From the NCBI GenBank assembly GCA_030762935.1, contig CM060893.1:14576897-14640896 (forward strand): DNA of 64,000 bases, read 5' to 3'. The translations under genes and the position numbers were made by a program. Positions 33,121 through 43,980 of this stretch are shown in pieces (position 1 is the stretch's first letter; every line of letters starts with the position of its first letter). The stretch is from Hymenopus coronatus. Its lineage: Eukaryota; Arthropoda; Insecta; Mantodea; Hymenopodidae. The notes beneath the pieces are model-generated. The model was not told the origin of the DNA. It saw nothing but the letters and a program-made list of their open reading frames with translations, and ran no database searches.

Positions 33121-33980
33121 GTGACAATATGGATTCCCTCCCATATAGGCAGAGACGGTAATGAAATCTCCGATCAAGGTGCTAAAGAAGCATCCCGACA
33201 TTCAGTAAATGATCCCTCTATAGCCTCCTTTATTAACCGAGCATATATGCAGAAATGACAGAGTGGCTAACGCCTGATAGCAAACTTCATGAAGCTCATT
33301 TAGGCTGTATTAACTTTCTGAAACCCCTTCGAAAACTCAAAACGACAAAATCAAGTGATCATCTCCCGTCTAAGAATTGGCCACTGCAAACATTCTTTTC
33401 TTGTGCACAAAGATCAGCCTCCAACATGTACCAACTGCAACACACCATTAACCATCCACAAAGCCGCGGGTTCAAACCCGGCGGAGAACGATGGATTTTT
33501 TCGAGTGTAAAAATCCTTAGCATGGCTTCCTTCGGAAGGGAAGTAAAGCCGTTGGTCCCGTGTCGTAGATTTACGGCACGTAAAAGAACCTCAAGCCTGA
33601 TAGAGAGGCCTCTGAGCAAAATTAAGCGGTCTTTCACGCCCAATTTAGAATGGGACGCTGAGAATCACTGTAGTTAGAGAGCGTCCATAAATAACACGCC
33701 ATTTCCATTAACCATCCAGCACATCATTGTGAACAGTCCGCTGTACTCCAAGAGCAGAGAAGCCAGCATTTCTGATTTCTTAGTGCCGTGAACAAACCAG
33801 ACAAGATAATAAAAACTCGACCATTTCTTAAGGTGTAAACATATAAATGTCTGTTGCTGAAATAATTGTTGCACAATATTGGAAATAATGTATTAATTGT
33901 AAAATTATGTAAGGTCAAGCGGTCAAAACGACCAAAAATAAATATTAACGACAAGAAAAAAAATAATTGTAATGTTGCGA
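33121..33980 (+). pseudogene. LINE 3' end (RNase H and C-terminal motifs), split by SINE A
   Basis: Starts in an RNase H segment, VTIWIPSHIGRDGNEISDQG, then AKEASRH. A different frame from about 33360 gives SRLRIGHCKHSFLVHKDQ and PPTCTNCNTPLTIH, the conserved LINE C-terminal block with CxxC. The SINE then interrupts, and the frame resumes as LTIQHIIVNSP after it. The 3' UTR includes AAGGTCAAGCGGTC and AAAATAAATATTAACG and ends in an A-rich run near 33965. It is 5'-truncated, frameshifted and inactive. Confidence 0.85.
33459..33704 (+). mobile_element. SINE A inserted in LINE, with target duplication
   Basis: Begins at the B box (CGCGGGTTCAAACCC), so the A box and 5' head are missing. The body matches the copy at 48387 through GAGCGTCCATAAATAA. 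It is flanked by the 14-base duplication CCATTAACCATCCA (33445-33458 and 33705-33718). Confidence 0.92.
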
Positions 33981-34711
33981 AAATACAAGATGCTTTTAAT
34001 ATGAATATTTGGTGGAGAAAGTAACTGGCTGTATCATTTTCGATCATTAAATTTCTTGTAAATCCAAAAAGAGCGTTTTGCGAAACATGCAATATGTCAC
34101 CACACCATAAGTATTTGTGCTACTTACTCTTTTTGCTATAACATTAAAATCTAACATAAATAAACACATTTCTTTACCAGCACGAACAGAACTGTTGCAC
34201 AAAGCGTGTAAATTTCAGACTAAAATATGAAAACGAGGTGTTTTACGCTAGAATCAATAATTACTAGGTAAACATGGCGGAAATTTATCATTCTCACTTT
34301 CACTTGCTTTAGTAAAAAAATTGGACTTTGTTTCATGTACATGGCGGTTTTTAACAACTTAAGTCAATTTGCAGCTTTGACTATGAAACAACTGCTCAGT
34401 GCTTCGCTGGTTACAGTCGTGTTAATCTTCGACTTTTATTACTTTGACTTTTAAACCCTGAGTCAGACAATAATCGCATCGATGCGTCGCCAACTGCGAT
34501 AAGACTCTCACACTGGCTGCATACAGGTAGCGCTGGGTAGACTAGCAACAAAATACATATATGTACATACCTCAGTAAAATGTGATCATAACCTAACCTT
34601 TTTACATAAAACCTCTATCAGATCTTCAACAGCTCTCTTATTCATATTCCTTATACGAGGTTCATTTGAAAATGTATCCAAATGAAGCAACAAATGATGT
34701 CAACTGTTCTT
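33981..34711. other. Unassigned spacer
   Basis: No gene or known element recognised. Confidence 0.5.
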
Positions 34712-34860
34712 ATTTTTAATTTCTCTAGCCCCGTATGTACAATGTATATAGGGATACAGAAGTATTGTATTCCACCCAAAAATTCGATGTCGAGATTTCA
34801 CCGGAAATACATGTTTTAGGACCCCCTGTATCCATAAAAAGCATTTTCAGAAAAAGGTCC

Positions 34861-34912
<52 letters not shown>

Positions 34913-35615
34913 GTGTGTCTGTGAACACGATAACTCAAAAACGAATAGTAGCTAAAATACCAAACTTGGTATTTAAGTTTAGTACCTTCCAGGGATGCAA
35001 CACGAATATTTTGAGAAAAATCCCCCCACCCCAAACTACCCTTTACATGGAACTTTTTTCGAAAATTTTGATTTTCTTAAAAATAGCGCTAACGATTTTG
35101 ATTAAAATATCATATATTAAAGATATTTACCCGACAAATAAAATGTATATTTTGAATTTTGTGGGAATAGCCTCTGAAGACTACTTTATTTTGGATGAAT
35201 GTTTCATAACTACTAAACCGTAAGAGATAGACAAAAACTTAACACACAAAAAATGTAGAGTACAAAAAAAACAACACACAATTTATGTTGTATACATTTT
35301 TTCGTGGAGTTGATCGTTTTTGAGATATTCCTTTTTCTTGGTTTCAGCTTTGAAAAAGTTATACATTTCTCATACAGAAATTTGTCAACTCCTGTCCATA
35401 CAAACAAAGGAACATCAGTCACATAGCAACCAGCTTTTGGCTTTCACTTTAACCTATGGTACTCCCTTATTTCGCTTCTACTTACAAGGAAGCAAGAAAT
35501 AAGACTATTTCTGCTAATTTTTCTCGATTAGCATGAAATAAATAAAAGATAAGCTTATTAACAATACTTTGTTACAGAGATATAGAGAAAGTCATGTGAA
35601 TGGAACACATCAGAT
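34712..35615 (-). repeat. DR1k copy 26 (near full length)
   Basis: 3' type-B hairpin at about 34728-34760, 5' terminus at 35615. Its CA-rich slot has expanded to a long GT tract (34866-34910). The antisense frame runs 162 codons from 34735 to 35223. Confidence 0.9.
34866..34910. repeat. (GT)22 microsatellite
   Basis: About 22 uninterrupted GT units inside DR1k copy 26. Confidence 0.97.
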
Positions 35616-35619
35616 TTTT

Positions 35620-35770
35620 TAGCATGGCCTTCCTTGACAGCAATGCACTTAGTCGGCGACTCCATGGCCTTCATTCCGTCACGGAAGTCGAATACAACCA
35701 GGCCCGCAAAATACTCAACTGACGATTGAAGTTCTACATTTGGATGCATTTCTTTCCACCAAAGAACCTA
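35620..35770 (-). other. Unidentified sequence shared with 43880-43975
   Basis: The phrases CTCCATGGCCTT, CGTCACGGAA, GATTGAAGTTCT and CCAAAGAAC recur in the same order near 43875-43970. On the minus strand it reads MHPNVELQSSVEYFAGLVV then FRDGMKAMESP; the other copy reads FRDEVKAMEHE, so it may derive from the same coding sequence. Protein not recognised. Confidence 0.5.
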
Positions 35771-35794
35771 AACCTAACCAAGTTAAAATTTAAA

Positions 35795-36059
35795 TTTAAT
35801 TTTAGTTTAATCTATGGACGATCTTTAACTGCTGCGGTTCCCAGCGTCCCATTCTATATTGGGCGTGAAAAACCACTTAATTTTGCTTAGAGGCCTCTTT
35901 ATTAAGCTTGAGGTTCTTTTACGCGCGTAAATCTACGATGCGGGACCAACTTCCCTCCCGAAGGAAACCATTATAAGGATTTATACGCCCGAAAACAAGC
36001 ATCGCCCTTCGCTGGGTTTGAAACCACAACCTTGGAAACCAAAGGGTAGCATGTTACCC
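35795..36059 (-). mobile_element. SINE A, minus-strand copy
   Basis: Inverted 3' end (TGGACGATCTTTAACTGC, CAGCGTCCCATTCTATATTG) through body to a B-box remnant (GGGTTTGAAACCAC) near 36017 and a worn head at 36059. Confidence 0.85.
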
Positions 36060-36139
36060 TCATTTCGTTGAATTTCGCCATGTAGCATGAGGGCGAGCAT
36101 TGTCTTGATGCAAGGTGCCTTTCTTCTTTGAAAACACTA

Positions 36140-36990
36140 GTTACTTGCTCTACACGCACTATGTACATAGTGTATAGAGAAGGTATTGCACTCCGACCAA
36201 AAATTCGATACCGAGATTTCACCGGAAATATATGTTTTGGGGTCCCCTGTATCCAAAAAAAGTATTTTCTGAAAAAGGTCCGTGTATGTGTCCGTGAACA
36301 CGATAACTCAAAAACGAAAAATCGGTATAATACCAAACTTGGTATTTAAGTTTAGTATCTTCCAGGGATGCGACACAAAGATATTGAGAAAATCCCCCCA
36401 CCCCAAACTACACTTTACATAGAACTTTTTTCGAACATTTTGATTTTCTAAAAAATGGCTCTAACGATTTTGATTAAAATATCATATATTAAAGATATCT
36501 ACCTGACAAATAAAATGTATATTTTGAATTTTCTGGCAGTAGCCTCTGAAGCTTACTTTATTATGGATGAAATTTACGGAATTTTCCATAACTGCTAAAC
36601 CGTAAGAGATAGATAAACACTTACTACACAAAAAATGTAGAGCACCTTAAAACACACAATTTGTGTTATATACAATTTTTCGTGGGGTTGATAGATTTTT
36701 AGATATTCCTTATTTTTGGTTTCAGCTGTGAAAAACCTACTTTACTCATACAGGAATTTGTCAACTCCTGTCCATACAAATAAAGGAACTTCAGTCACAA
36801 AGCAACCAGCTTTTGACTATCACTTTAATCTATGGCACTCCCTTATTTCGCTTCTAATTTCAAGGAAGCAAGTAAGAAAACTATTTCTGCTAATGTTTTC
36901 TCGATTAGAATGAAGTAAATAGAAGCATAAGCTTTCTAACAATATTGTTGCTGAAATGTAGAGAAAGTCATGTGAATGGATCACATCAGA
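36140..36990 (-). repeat. DR1k copy 27 (near full length)
   Basis: 3' end TTACTTGCTCTACACG at 36141, with type-A hairpin; 5' terminus at about 36990. Confidence 0.9.
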
Positions 36991-37785
36991 TTTTTTTTTA
37001 AATTGGTCCAGAATGATAGCATAGTAGTTCCGGTGATAGAAGGAAAAAGAACTCCTGCGATGGCGCTAGTATCCCGACAATTGATAGCGTCATTAACGCG
37101 GAAAGATTCTTCGCGAGGTACAAGCAAGGTCGTCATATTGTTAGACTATTGGAAAGAATGCACTCGGGAAAACTCAAGCAGTGTATCTGGGCTTGGCTGA
37201 TGCATACGCCACGGCTTAAGATAACCTCGGCCACGAAGGCTGGAAAAACATCTGTTGTTGAAGGATACTTAAAAGACAGCATGGAATTTCCAGCGTGTTG
37301 GTTGGAATTTCTTCTATACTCACTGTGTAAATGATATGAATCAGGATTTACTGTCACCAGAAGTGCCTTAATAATTGTAATTCCCCTCTCAAATTCTAAT
37401 TAATTGTTAATAATGTCTCTAGGACTTGAAGAATATACTATTGAGATCGGTGATAATTAAGTAGTTTGTTATAACATATTTTAGCAAAATTGCGCAATAC
37501 ATTTATCGCAGTGTACCTCCTCTAGACTAAAAGAACAATTCCGGGGAGCACTGAACTGTAGATGCAATCAAACATTGTAAATGTATGTGTACCGTTATTT
37601 CTTGTGAAGGGCATTGGCATCCTGGAAAACAGTCAATCTGAGTCACTGACACTTTCTCATTCCATATAAACCTATCTCAGGTTACAACACAGATTCTATT
37701 ACAAGCTACATATATATTGCCCGACGTTACGCGGATGCTTTTTGCATCTAGGGGGGGGGGGTGTAAAACAAGGACGAGTGTTTTT
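36991..37785. other. Unassigned region containing one coding-like frame
   Basis: Apart from the open frame at 37016-37334 listed separately, nothing recognised; a run of ten G lies at about 37750. Confidence 0.5.
37016..37334 (+). CDS. Unidentified open frame, about 105 codons
   Basis: One frame is open from a stop at about 37014 to TGA at 37334. It includes NAERFFARYKQGRHIVRLL, then KLKQCIWAWLMHTPRLKI and AGKTSVVEGYLKDS. The composition (mixed charged, aromatic and small residues) is more protein-like than that of the surrounding frames. There is no clear ATG near its start and a CAG lies just upstream (about 37010), so an exon or the remnant of an unfamiliar mobile-element protein are both possible. 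I do not recognise it. Confidence 0.3.
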
Positions 37786-37840
37786 ATTTTTTCTAGCACG
37801 TATGTGCACTGTATTTAATATGTAGAGAAAGTATTCCAAC
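37786..37840 (-). repeat. DR1k inverted 3'-terminal fragment
   Basis: About 55 bases of an inverted 3' end (TTTTTTCTAGCACGTATGTG to AGTATTCCAACC), 8 bases before the 5' terminus of a plus-strand copy, as at 29722. Confidence 0.75.
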
Positions 37841-37848
37841 CAAAAAAA

Positions 37849-38724
37849 ATCTGATGTGTACCATTCACATGACTTTCTCCATATCCCTGCAACAAATAAT
37901 TCTTAAAAAGCTTACACTTCTATTTACTTTATGCTAAATCAGAAAAAAATAGCAGAAATAATCTAATTACTCGCTTCCTTGTCAGTAGAAGCGAAATAAG
38001 GGACAACTGTAGGTTAAACTGATAGTCAAAAGCTGGTTGCTATGTCTATGAAGTTCCTTTGTCTATATGGATAGGAGTTGATAAGTTCCTGTATGAGAAA
38101 AGTATACGTTTTTCATAGCAGAAACCAAAAATAAGGAATGTCACAAAAACGACGAACTCTACGAAAAAATGTATATAACATAAATTGTGTGTTTTAATGT
38201 GCTCTACATTTTTTGTGCAGTAAGTTTTTGTCCATCTCTTACGGTTTAGCAGTTATTCAAAATTTAGTAAAATTCATCCAGAATAAACTACTCTTCAGAG
38301 GCTATTCCCACAGAAATCAAGATATACATTTTATTTGTCAGGTAAATGTCTTTGATATATGACATTTTAATCAAAATCGTTGGAGCCATTTTTGAGAAAA
38401 TCGAAATTTTCGGAAAAAGTGCCATGTAAAGGGTAGTTAGGGGTGGGGGGATTTTTCTCAAAATCTTCGTGTCGAATCCCTGGAAGGTACTAAGCTTAAA
38501 TACCAAGTTTGGTATGTTACCGACTTTTCGTTTTTGAGTTATCGTGTTCACGGACACATACACACACACGCGCGCGCACGGACCTTTTTGCGAAAATGCT
38601 TTTTTTGGATACAGGAGACCCTAAAACATATATTTACGGTGAAATCTCGGTATCGAATTTTTGGGTGGAATACAATACTTCTCTATCCCTATGTACATTG
38701 TACATACGGGACTAGAGAAAGTAA
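37849..38724 (+). repeat. DR1k copy 29 (A/B mosaic)
   Basis: 5' half matches the type-A copies (TGTGTACCATTCACATGAC, CATAGCAGAAACC), but the 3' end is type B (GGGTGGAATACAATAC, hairpin CCCTATGTACATTGTACATACGGG). It probably arose by recombination or template switching between subfamilies. Confidence 0.9.
38556..38580. repeat. (CA)n(CG)n microsatellite
   Basis: Short alternating tract in the CA-rich slot of copy 29. Confidence 0.9.
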
Positions 38725-38745
38725 TTACATACCGGAAATACACGC

Positions 38746-39715
38746 ATTTTTACTTTCTCTACACGTACTATATACATAGTGTGTAGAGAAGGTATTGCAC
38801 TCCACCCAAAAATACAATACCGAGATTTCACCGGAAATATACGTTTTAGGGTCTCCTGTATCCAAAAAAGTATTTTCAGAAAAAGGTCCGTGTGTCTGTG
38901 AACACGATAACTCAAAAACGAAAAGTCGGTAAAATATCAAACTTGTTATTTAAGTTTAGTATCTTCCAAGGATGCGACACGAAGATTTTGAGAAAAATCC
39001 CCCCATCCCAAACTACGCTTTACATGGAAAAAAATTCGAAAATTTTGATTTTCCCAAAAATGGCTCAAACGATTTTGATTACAATTTTGTATATTAAAGA
39101 TATTTACCTGACAAATAAAATGTATATCTTGAATTTTCTGGGAATAGCCTCTGGACTACTTTATTCTGGATGAATTTTACGATATTTTGCTTAACTGCTA
39201 AACCATAAGAGATGGATAAAAACTTACCACACAAAAAAATGTAGAGCACATTAAAACACACAATTTAAGTTATATACATTTATGTTCGTGAAATTGGTCG
39301 TTTTTTAAGATATTTCTTGTTTTTTGCTTCAGCTTTGAAAAACATACCTTTCTCATGCAGGAATTTGTCAACTCCTATCCATACAAACAAAGGAACTTCA
39401 TTCACATAGCAACCAGCTTTTGACTGTCACTTTAACCTATGGTACTCCCTTATTCCGCTTCTACTTACAAAGAAGCAAGTAATAGGACTATTTCTGCCAT
39501 TTTTTTCTCGATTAAAAATGAAATGAAATGGCCTGTTATTTATGGACGCTCTTTAACTGCTTTGGTTCTCAGCGTCCCATTGGGCGTGAAAGATCGCTTA
39601 ATTTTGCTCAGAGGCCTCTCTTCTCGATTATAATGAAGTAAATAGAAGCATAAGCTTTTTAACAATAATGTGTTGCAGAGATGTAGAGAAAGTCATGTGA
39701 ATGGAACACATAAGA
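38746..39715 (-). repeat. DR1k copy 30 (split by SINE A)
   Basis: 3' end at 38746, tail to tail with copy 29 and 20 bases away from it. 5' terminus (TAAGAT inverted ATCTTA) at about 39715. A 106-base SINE A fragment plus target duplication lies inside. Confidence 0.9.
39515..39620 (-). mobile_element. SINE A, severely 5'-truncated insertion
   Basis: Only the last 106 bases of SINE A, minus strand, with the tail at the left (AAAATGAAATGAAATGG inverted). Flanked by a perfect 10-base duplication, TTCTCGATTA (39505-39514 and 39621-39630). It shows that SINE A inserts while already truncated, as LINE-mediated copies do. Confidence 0.93.
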
Positions 39716-39716
39716 T

Positions 39717-40020
39717 TTTTTGGAAAAAAGTCCGTTTGTGTTTGTGTCTGTGTGTGTTCGTCTGTTAGTGTGTGTGTGTGTGCTAACATGAAAACTCGAA
39801 AACGAAAAGTCGGTCAAATACCAAACTTGGTATTTAAGTTTAGTTAGTATCTTCCAGGGATGGACACGATTTTTAGGAAAAGTCCCCACCCCAAACTACC
39901 CTTTACATAGAAAAGAAAGAGAGATGCACTTTATCATGTAAACATATTTAATATACGTATTTTAATCCAAATTTTAGAGCCATTTTGAGAAAGTAAAAAT
40001 TTTCGAAATCGAAATTTTGA
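39717..40020. repeat. Two DR1k fragments in opposite orientation
   Basis: 39717-39915 is a minus-strand piece from the GT-rich slot to CAAACTACCCTTTACATAG. 39920-40020 is a plus-strand piece (ATCATGTAAACATATTTAAT to TTTTCGAAATCG). Confidence 0.75.
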
Positions 40021-40194
40021 ATGGTAAAATTATGATAAATAAATTGAAGGCAGGTCAGTAAAGAGTCTGATTTGTTGCATTCATATAGATATATGATTTT
40101 ATTGAAGGGTCATATTCAAGGTTTTTAATATCTTTGCATTTCGAAACAGTATTTTATATAAAACTAATGTTATTTTGCATATTCAGAGATATTT

Positions 40195-40391
40195 AGAGAT
40201 TTTAGACTTTTCGTTTTTCAGTATACTGCCCAAAGACACACACATGGACATTTTTCTAAAAATGCTTTTTTTTTTTATTCATTTGGTCCCAAAACATGTA
40301 TTCCCGGTGAAATCTCGGTATCGATTTTTTGGGTGCAATTCAATACCTTTTGTATACACTATGTACATAGTACGTGTACAGAAAGTAAAAC
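40195..40391 (+). repeat. DR1k 3' end
   Basis: From GACTTTTCGTTTTTCAG to a type-A hairpin (CACTATGTACATAGTACGTG) and GAAAGTAAAAC. Confidence 0.82.
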
Positions 40392-40726
40392 ATTTATATT
40401 GAAATGTGTAAAGTGAATAGAAGTAACTTTGTATTCGAATATTGCACTATTTAAGGGATTTTGTGAGGTAACAGGTAGGTAAAAGTCGTGTGAACGTGGC
40501 GTCAGATATTTCAGTATGATGATTTGGAGAAGTATGTACTACACAGCGCAAGCCGGACCTTCACTACTGCTTCAGTAAATGTGTGCTGTGAACAGTTTCA
40601 ACGTCTGAGCACAGCTCAAGGATTGCGGCTCCCGCTTCAGGAAGTAGTGCACTCAGACAATACCCAACTCTTCATTTCACTGCAATTACATGTTTGGAGG
40701 TCCAATGAAAATCACAATCTACAAAA
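40392..40726. other. Unassigned spacer
   Basis: No element or gene recognised. Confidence 0.5.
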
Positions 40727-41591
40727 ATCTGATGTGTTCCATTCACAAGACTTTCTCTACATCTCTGCAACAAATTACTGTTAAAAAGCTTATGCCTTAA
40801 TTTACTTCATGCTAATTCAGAAAATAATTAGCAGAAATAGTCTTTACTTGCTTCCTTGTAAGTAGAAGCGAAATAAAGGAGTACCATAGGCTAAGGTGAT
40901 ACTCAAAAGCTGGTTGCTATGTGACTGAGTTCCTTTGTTTGTATGGACACGAGTTGACAAATTCCTGTATGAGAAAAGTACAAGTTTTTTAAAGGTGAAA
41001 CCAAAAACAAGGAATACCTAAAAAACGATCAACTCCATGAAAAAAATGTATATAACATAAATTGTGTGTTTTAATGCGCTCTACATTTTTTGTGTGATAG
41101 GTTTTTGTCCATCTCTTACGGTTTAGCAGTTATGCAAAATTTCGTAAAATTCATCCAGAATAAAGTAGTCTTCAGAGGCTATTCCCAGAAAATTCAAGAT
41201 ATACATTTTATTTTGTCTGGTAAATATCTTTAATATATTATATTTTAATTAAAATCGTTAGAGCCATTTTTTAGAAAATCAAAATTTTAGAAAAAAATTC
41301 CATGTAAAGAATAGTTGGGAGTGGGGGGATTTTTCTCAAAATCTTCGTGTCGCATCCCTGGAAGACACTAAACTTAAATACCAATTTTGGTATTTTACCG
41401 ACTTTTCGTTTTTGAGTTAGTGTTAGTGTTCAGACATACGGACATACATACCTTTTTCTGAAAATACTTTTTTTTGGATACAGGGGACCCTAAAACATAT
41501 ATTTCCGGTGAAATCTCGGTATCGGATTTTTTGGTGGAGTGCAATACCTTCTCTATACACTGTGTACATATACGTGTAGAGAAAGAAAAAA
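40727..41591 (+). repeat. DR1k copy 33 (near full length)
   Basis: ATCTGATGTG at 40727; 3' hairpin region (CACTGTGTACATATACGTG) slightly damaged; ends GAGAAAGAAAAAA at 41591. Confidence 0.9.
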
Positions 41592-41873
41592 ATCCGTCTA
41601 CACTCATATCTGTGTCATGCTTGCGTAATATAAGACCTGCTTTTTAAACATTTTACTACTGTTTCAGCTTCATCTCCCTTGTACTTACAACGTAAAATCA
41701 ATTACACTACTTCTACAAGCATTTATCTGCATTAACATAAAGTACATAGAAATTTAAGCTTTTGTAAGAATAGTTCGAAGGAGATAAACAAGTAAACGAT
41801 AGTGTGTAGAGAAAGGAATGAGTATAACATGATAATTATAATTTTTACGTTCACATTAAGCTTTACGTGAAAA

Positions 41874-42285
41874 ATCTTAAGTGTTCCATTCACATGACTT
41901 TCTCTACATCTCTGCAATAAATTGTTAAAAAGCTTATGCTTCTATTTACTTCGTGCTAATCGAGAAAAAAATTAGCAGAAATAGTCTTATTACTTGCTTC
42001 CTTGTAAGTAGAAGCGAAATAAGGTATACCAAGGCTAGAGTGATAGTCTCTTCATCTCTTCTGACTTACTCCTGGCCAAGGGAAGAGAACCGAATTTCAA
42101 TAATCGCATAGCGACAGCTTTAATAGTTTTGACTCGCTTTAGTCTAGTTTATTTCCTTATTAACTAAGTAGTAAAACCATTTCTGATAATTTTAACTCGA
42201 TTAGCATGATGCAGATAATCGAATAATCTTTTGTAAGAACAGTTTGCAGAACAAATAAGAGAAAGTCATAAGAATCAGAAATCAG
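41874..42285. repeat. Two DR1k 5' ends joined as an inverted pair
   Basis: 41874-42052 is a plus-strand 5' end (type A). It joins directly to a minus-strand 5' portion of the variant class (42053-42285, TACTCCTGGCCAAGG to GAGAAAGTCATAAG). Both outer ends are 5' termini. Confidence 0.8.
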
Positions 42286-42971
42286 AATACGACCAAGATA
42301 CAATTGAGTGCCGAGGTCGAAATGAGCTAAAATAAACATATTGGCCCCTTCCCAGTCAGTATCTTCTTAGTGGAATTTTTGCAACACTATGGTTCGATTA
42401 GTCGACAGAGTTATATATTTTAATGCTCCTTGTTCTGTGTCTTAAATCTTTTCAAAGTTTAATTTGATTAATTGAAATTTGCTATGGGTAAATCCTGAGC
42501 TCTTGATTTTGAACTAGCTGGCTATACCTGACGTTTTAAACTTCCAATAGCAATGCAATTAATTTCATTTATTTGCTCCCATATTCTTTATGAAATTATT
42601 GTACAATGTTTTTATGGCAAATAGCTCCCCTGCCCCCCCCCGCAGTCATCAAAGTTCTATAAATGTTGTATAGTCTGAAAGTGTCTTTTGGTGGTTAAAC
42701 ATGATCGCAGTGGTCGAGCAATTTTTAGATTATCAGTAAATGAAATGTTAAACTTTGTATGTTCTCTTTGGGCCCGTAATTACTTAATATGAGCGGTTTA
42801 ATAATGTCCATGTTTCAAAATAGATGATGTTGCTAAGGTAATCCGTTACCATTGAGTACTGTCATTTGTTAAGGACGTCAAAACAAATTTGGTGCTGATT
42901 CATAGCTTAGTTTGAATGTGGCATGCATTTCAATTACCTAGTCGTTCAACGTGTTTTCGCTAAAATTAAAA
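42286..42971. other. Unassigned region
   Basis: Nothing recognised; a run of C at about 42630. Confidence 0.5.
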
Positions 42972-43625
42972 AATCTTATGTGTTCCTTCACATGACTTTC
43001 TCTACATCTCTGCAACAAATTATTCTATTTACTTCATCTAATGGAGAAAGAATTAGCAGAAATATTTTTATTACTTGCTTCCTTGTTAGTAAAAGCGAAA
43101 TAAGGGAGTACCATAGGTTAAAGTGATAGGTTATATAACTGAAGTTCCTTTGTTTGTATGGGCACGAGTTCATAAAGTCCTGAATGAGAAAAGTATAAGT
43201 TTTTATAGCTGAAACCAAAAACAAGGAATATCTCAAAAACAATCAACTCCACGAAAAAAAAATGTGTATAGCATATATTGTGTGTTTTAAGGTGCTCTAC
43301 ATTTGTTTTATGGTAAGTTTTTGTCCATCTCTTACGGTTTAGCAGTTATACAAAATTCCGTAAAATTTACCCAGAATAAAGTAGTCTTCAGAGGCTATTC
43401 CCAGAAAATTCAAAGTATATGTTTTATTTGTCAGATAAATATTTTTAATATACGATACTTTAATCAAAATCGTTGGAGCCATTTCTAAAAAATTTCCATG
43501 TAAAGGGCAGTTTGAGTTGGGGGGATTTTTCTCAAAATCTTCGTGTCGCATCCCTGGAAGACACTAAACTTAAATACCAATTTTGGTATTTTACCGACTT
43601 TCCGTTTTTGAGTTATCGTGTTCAC
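42972..43625 (+). repeat. DR1k copy 35 (3'-truncated)
   Basis: ATCTTATGTG at 42972. It stops at GTTATCGTGTTCAC (43625), just before the CA-rich slot, where unrelated sequence begins. Confidence 0.9.
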
Positions 43626-43980
43626 CGGCTTTGATTGGGTGCAGGTAAGTTTATTACAAACCATCAACGACGTGAGCCTTCTTGTAAACCAAGTGCTGTT
43701 TTGGGGTCCACCGATAAAATCACATTCCTTTATTTTATCCAGACTCCTTGAGGTGTTGCATTGCCGTTACCTTATACTGTCGAAGATATGCTTTCTTTCC
43801 TGCAATGTTGAGTAACTGTGTTCTGATTCAAGGAACAGTCCCTCATGCATTATGTTTCCACATTCATGCTCCATGGCCTTTACCTCGTCACGGAACCCAG
43901 CTTCCTTAAGGCCTGCAACTCGAATTGAAGTTCTTCATCGAGTTTATTTCCACTAAGGAACTTTCTCAACTTAAAAAAAA
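43626..43980 (-). other. Unidentified sequence, partly shared with 35620-35770
   Basis: See the entry at 35620. On the minus strand one frame is open from about 43895 to 43770 (FRDEVKAMEHECGNIMHEG, then TLQERKHIFDSIR). Possibly an unclassified element's coding remnant. Confidence 0.4.

Noticed and set aside
34735..35223. 162-codon frame with a CVCVCV stretch
   Set aside because: The CV run is the translation of a (GT)n microsatellite inside DR1k copy 26; the rest is the recurrent antisense frame.
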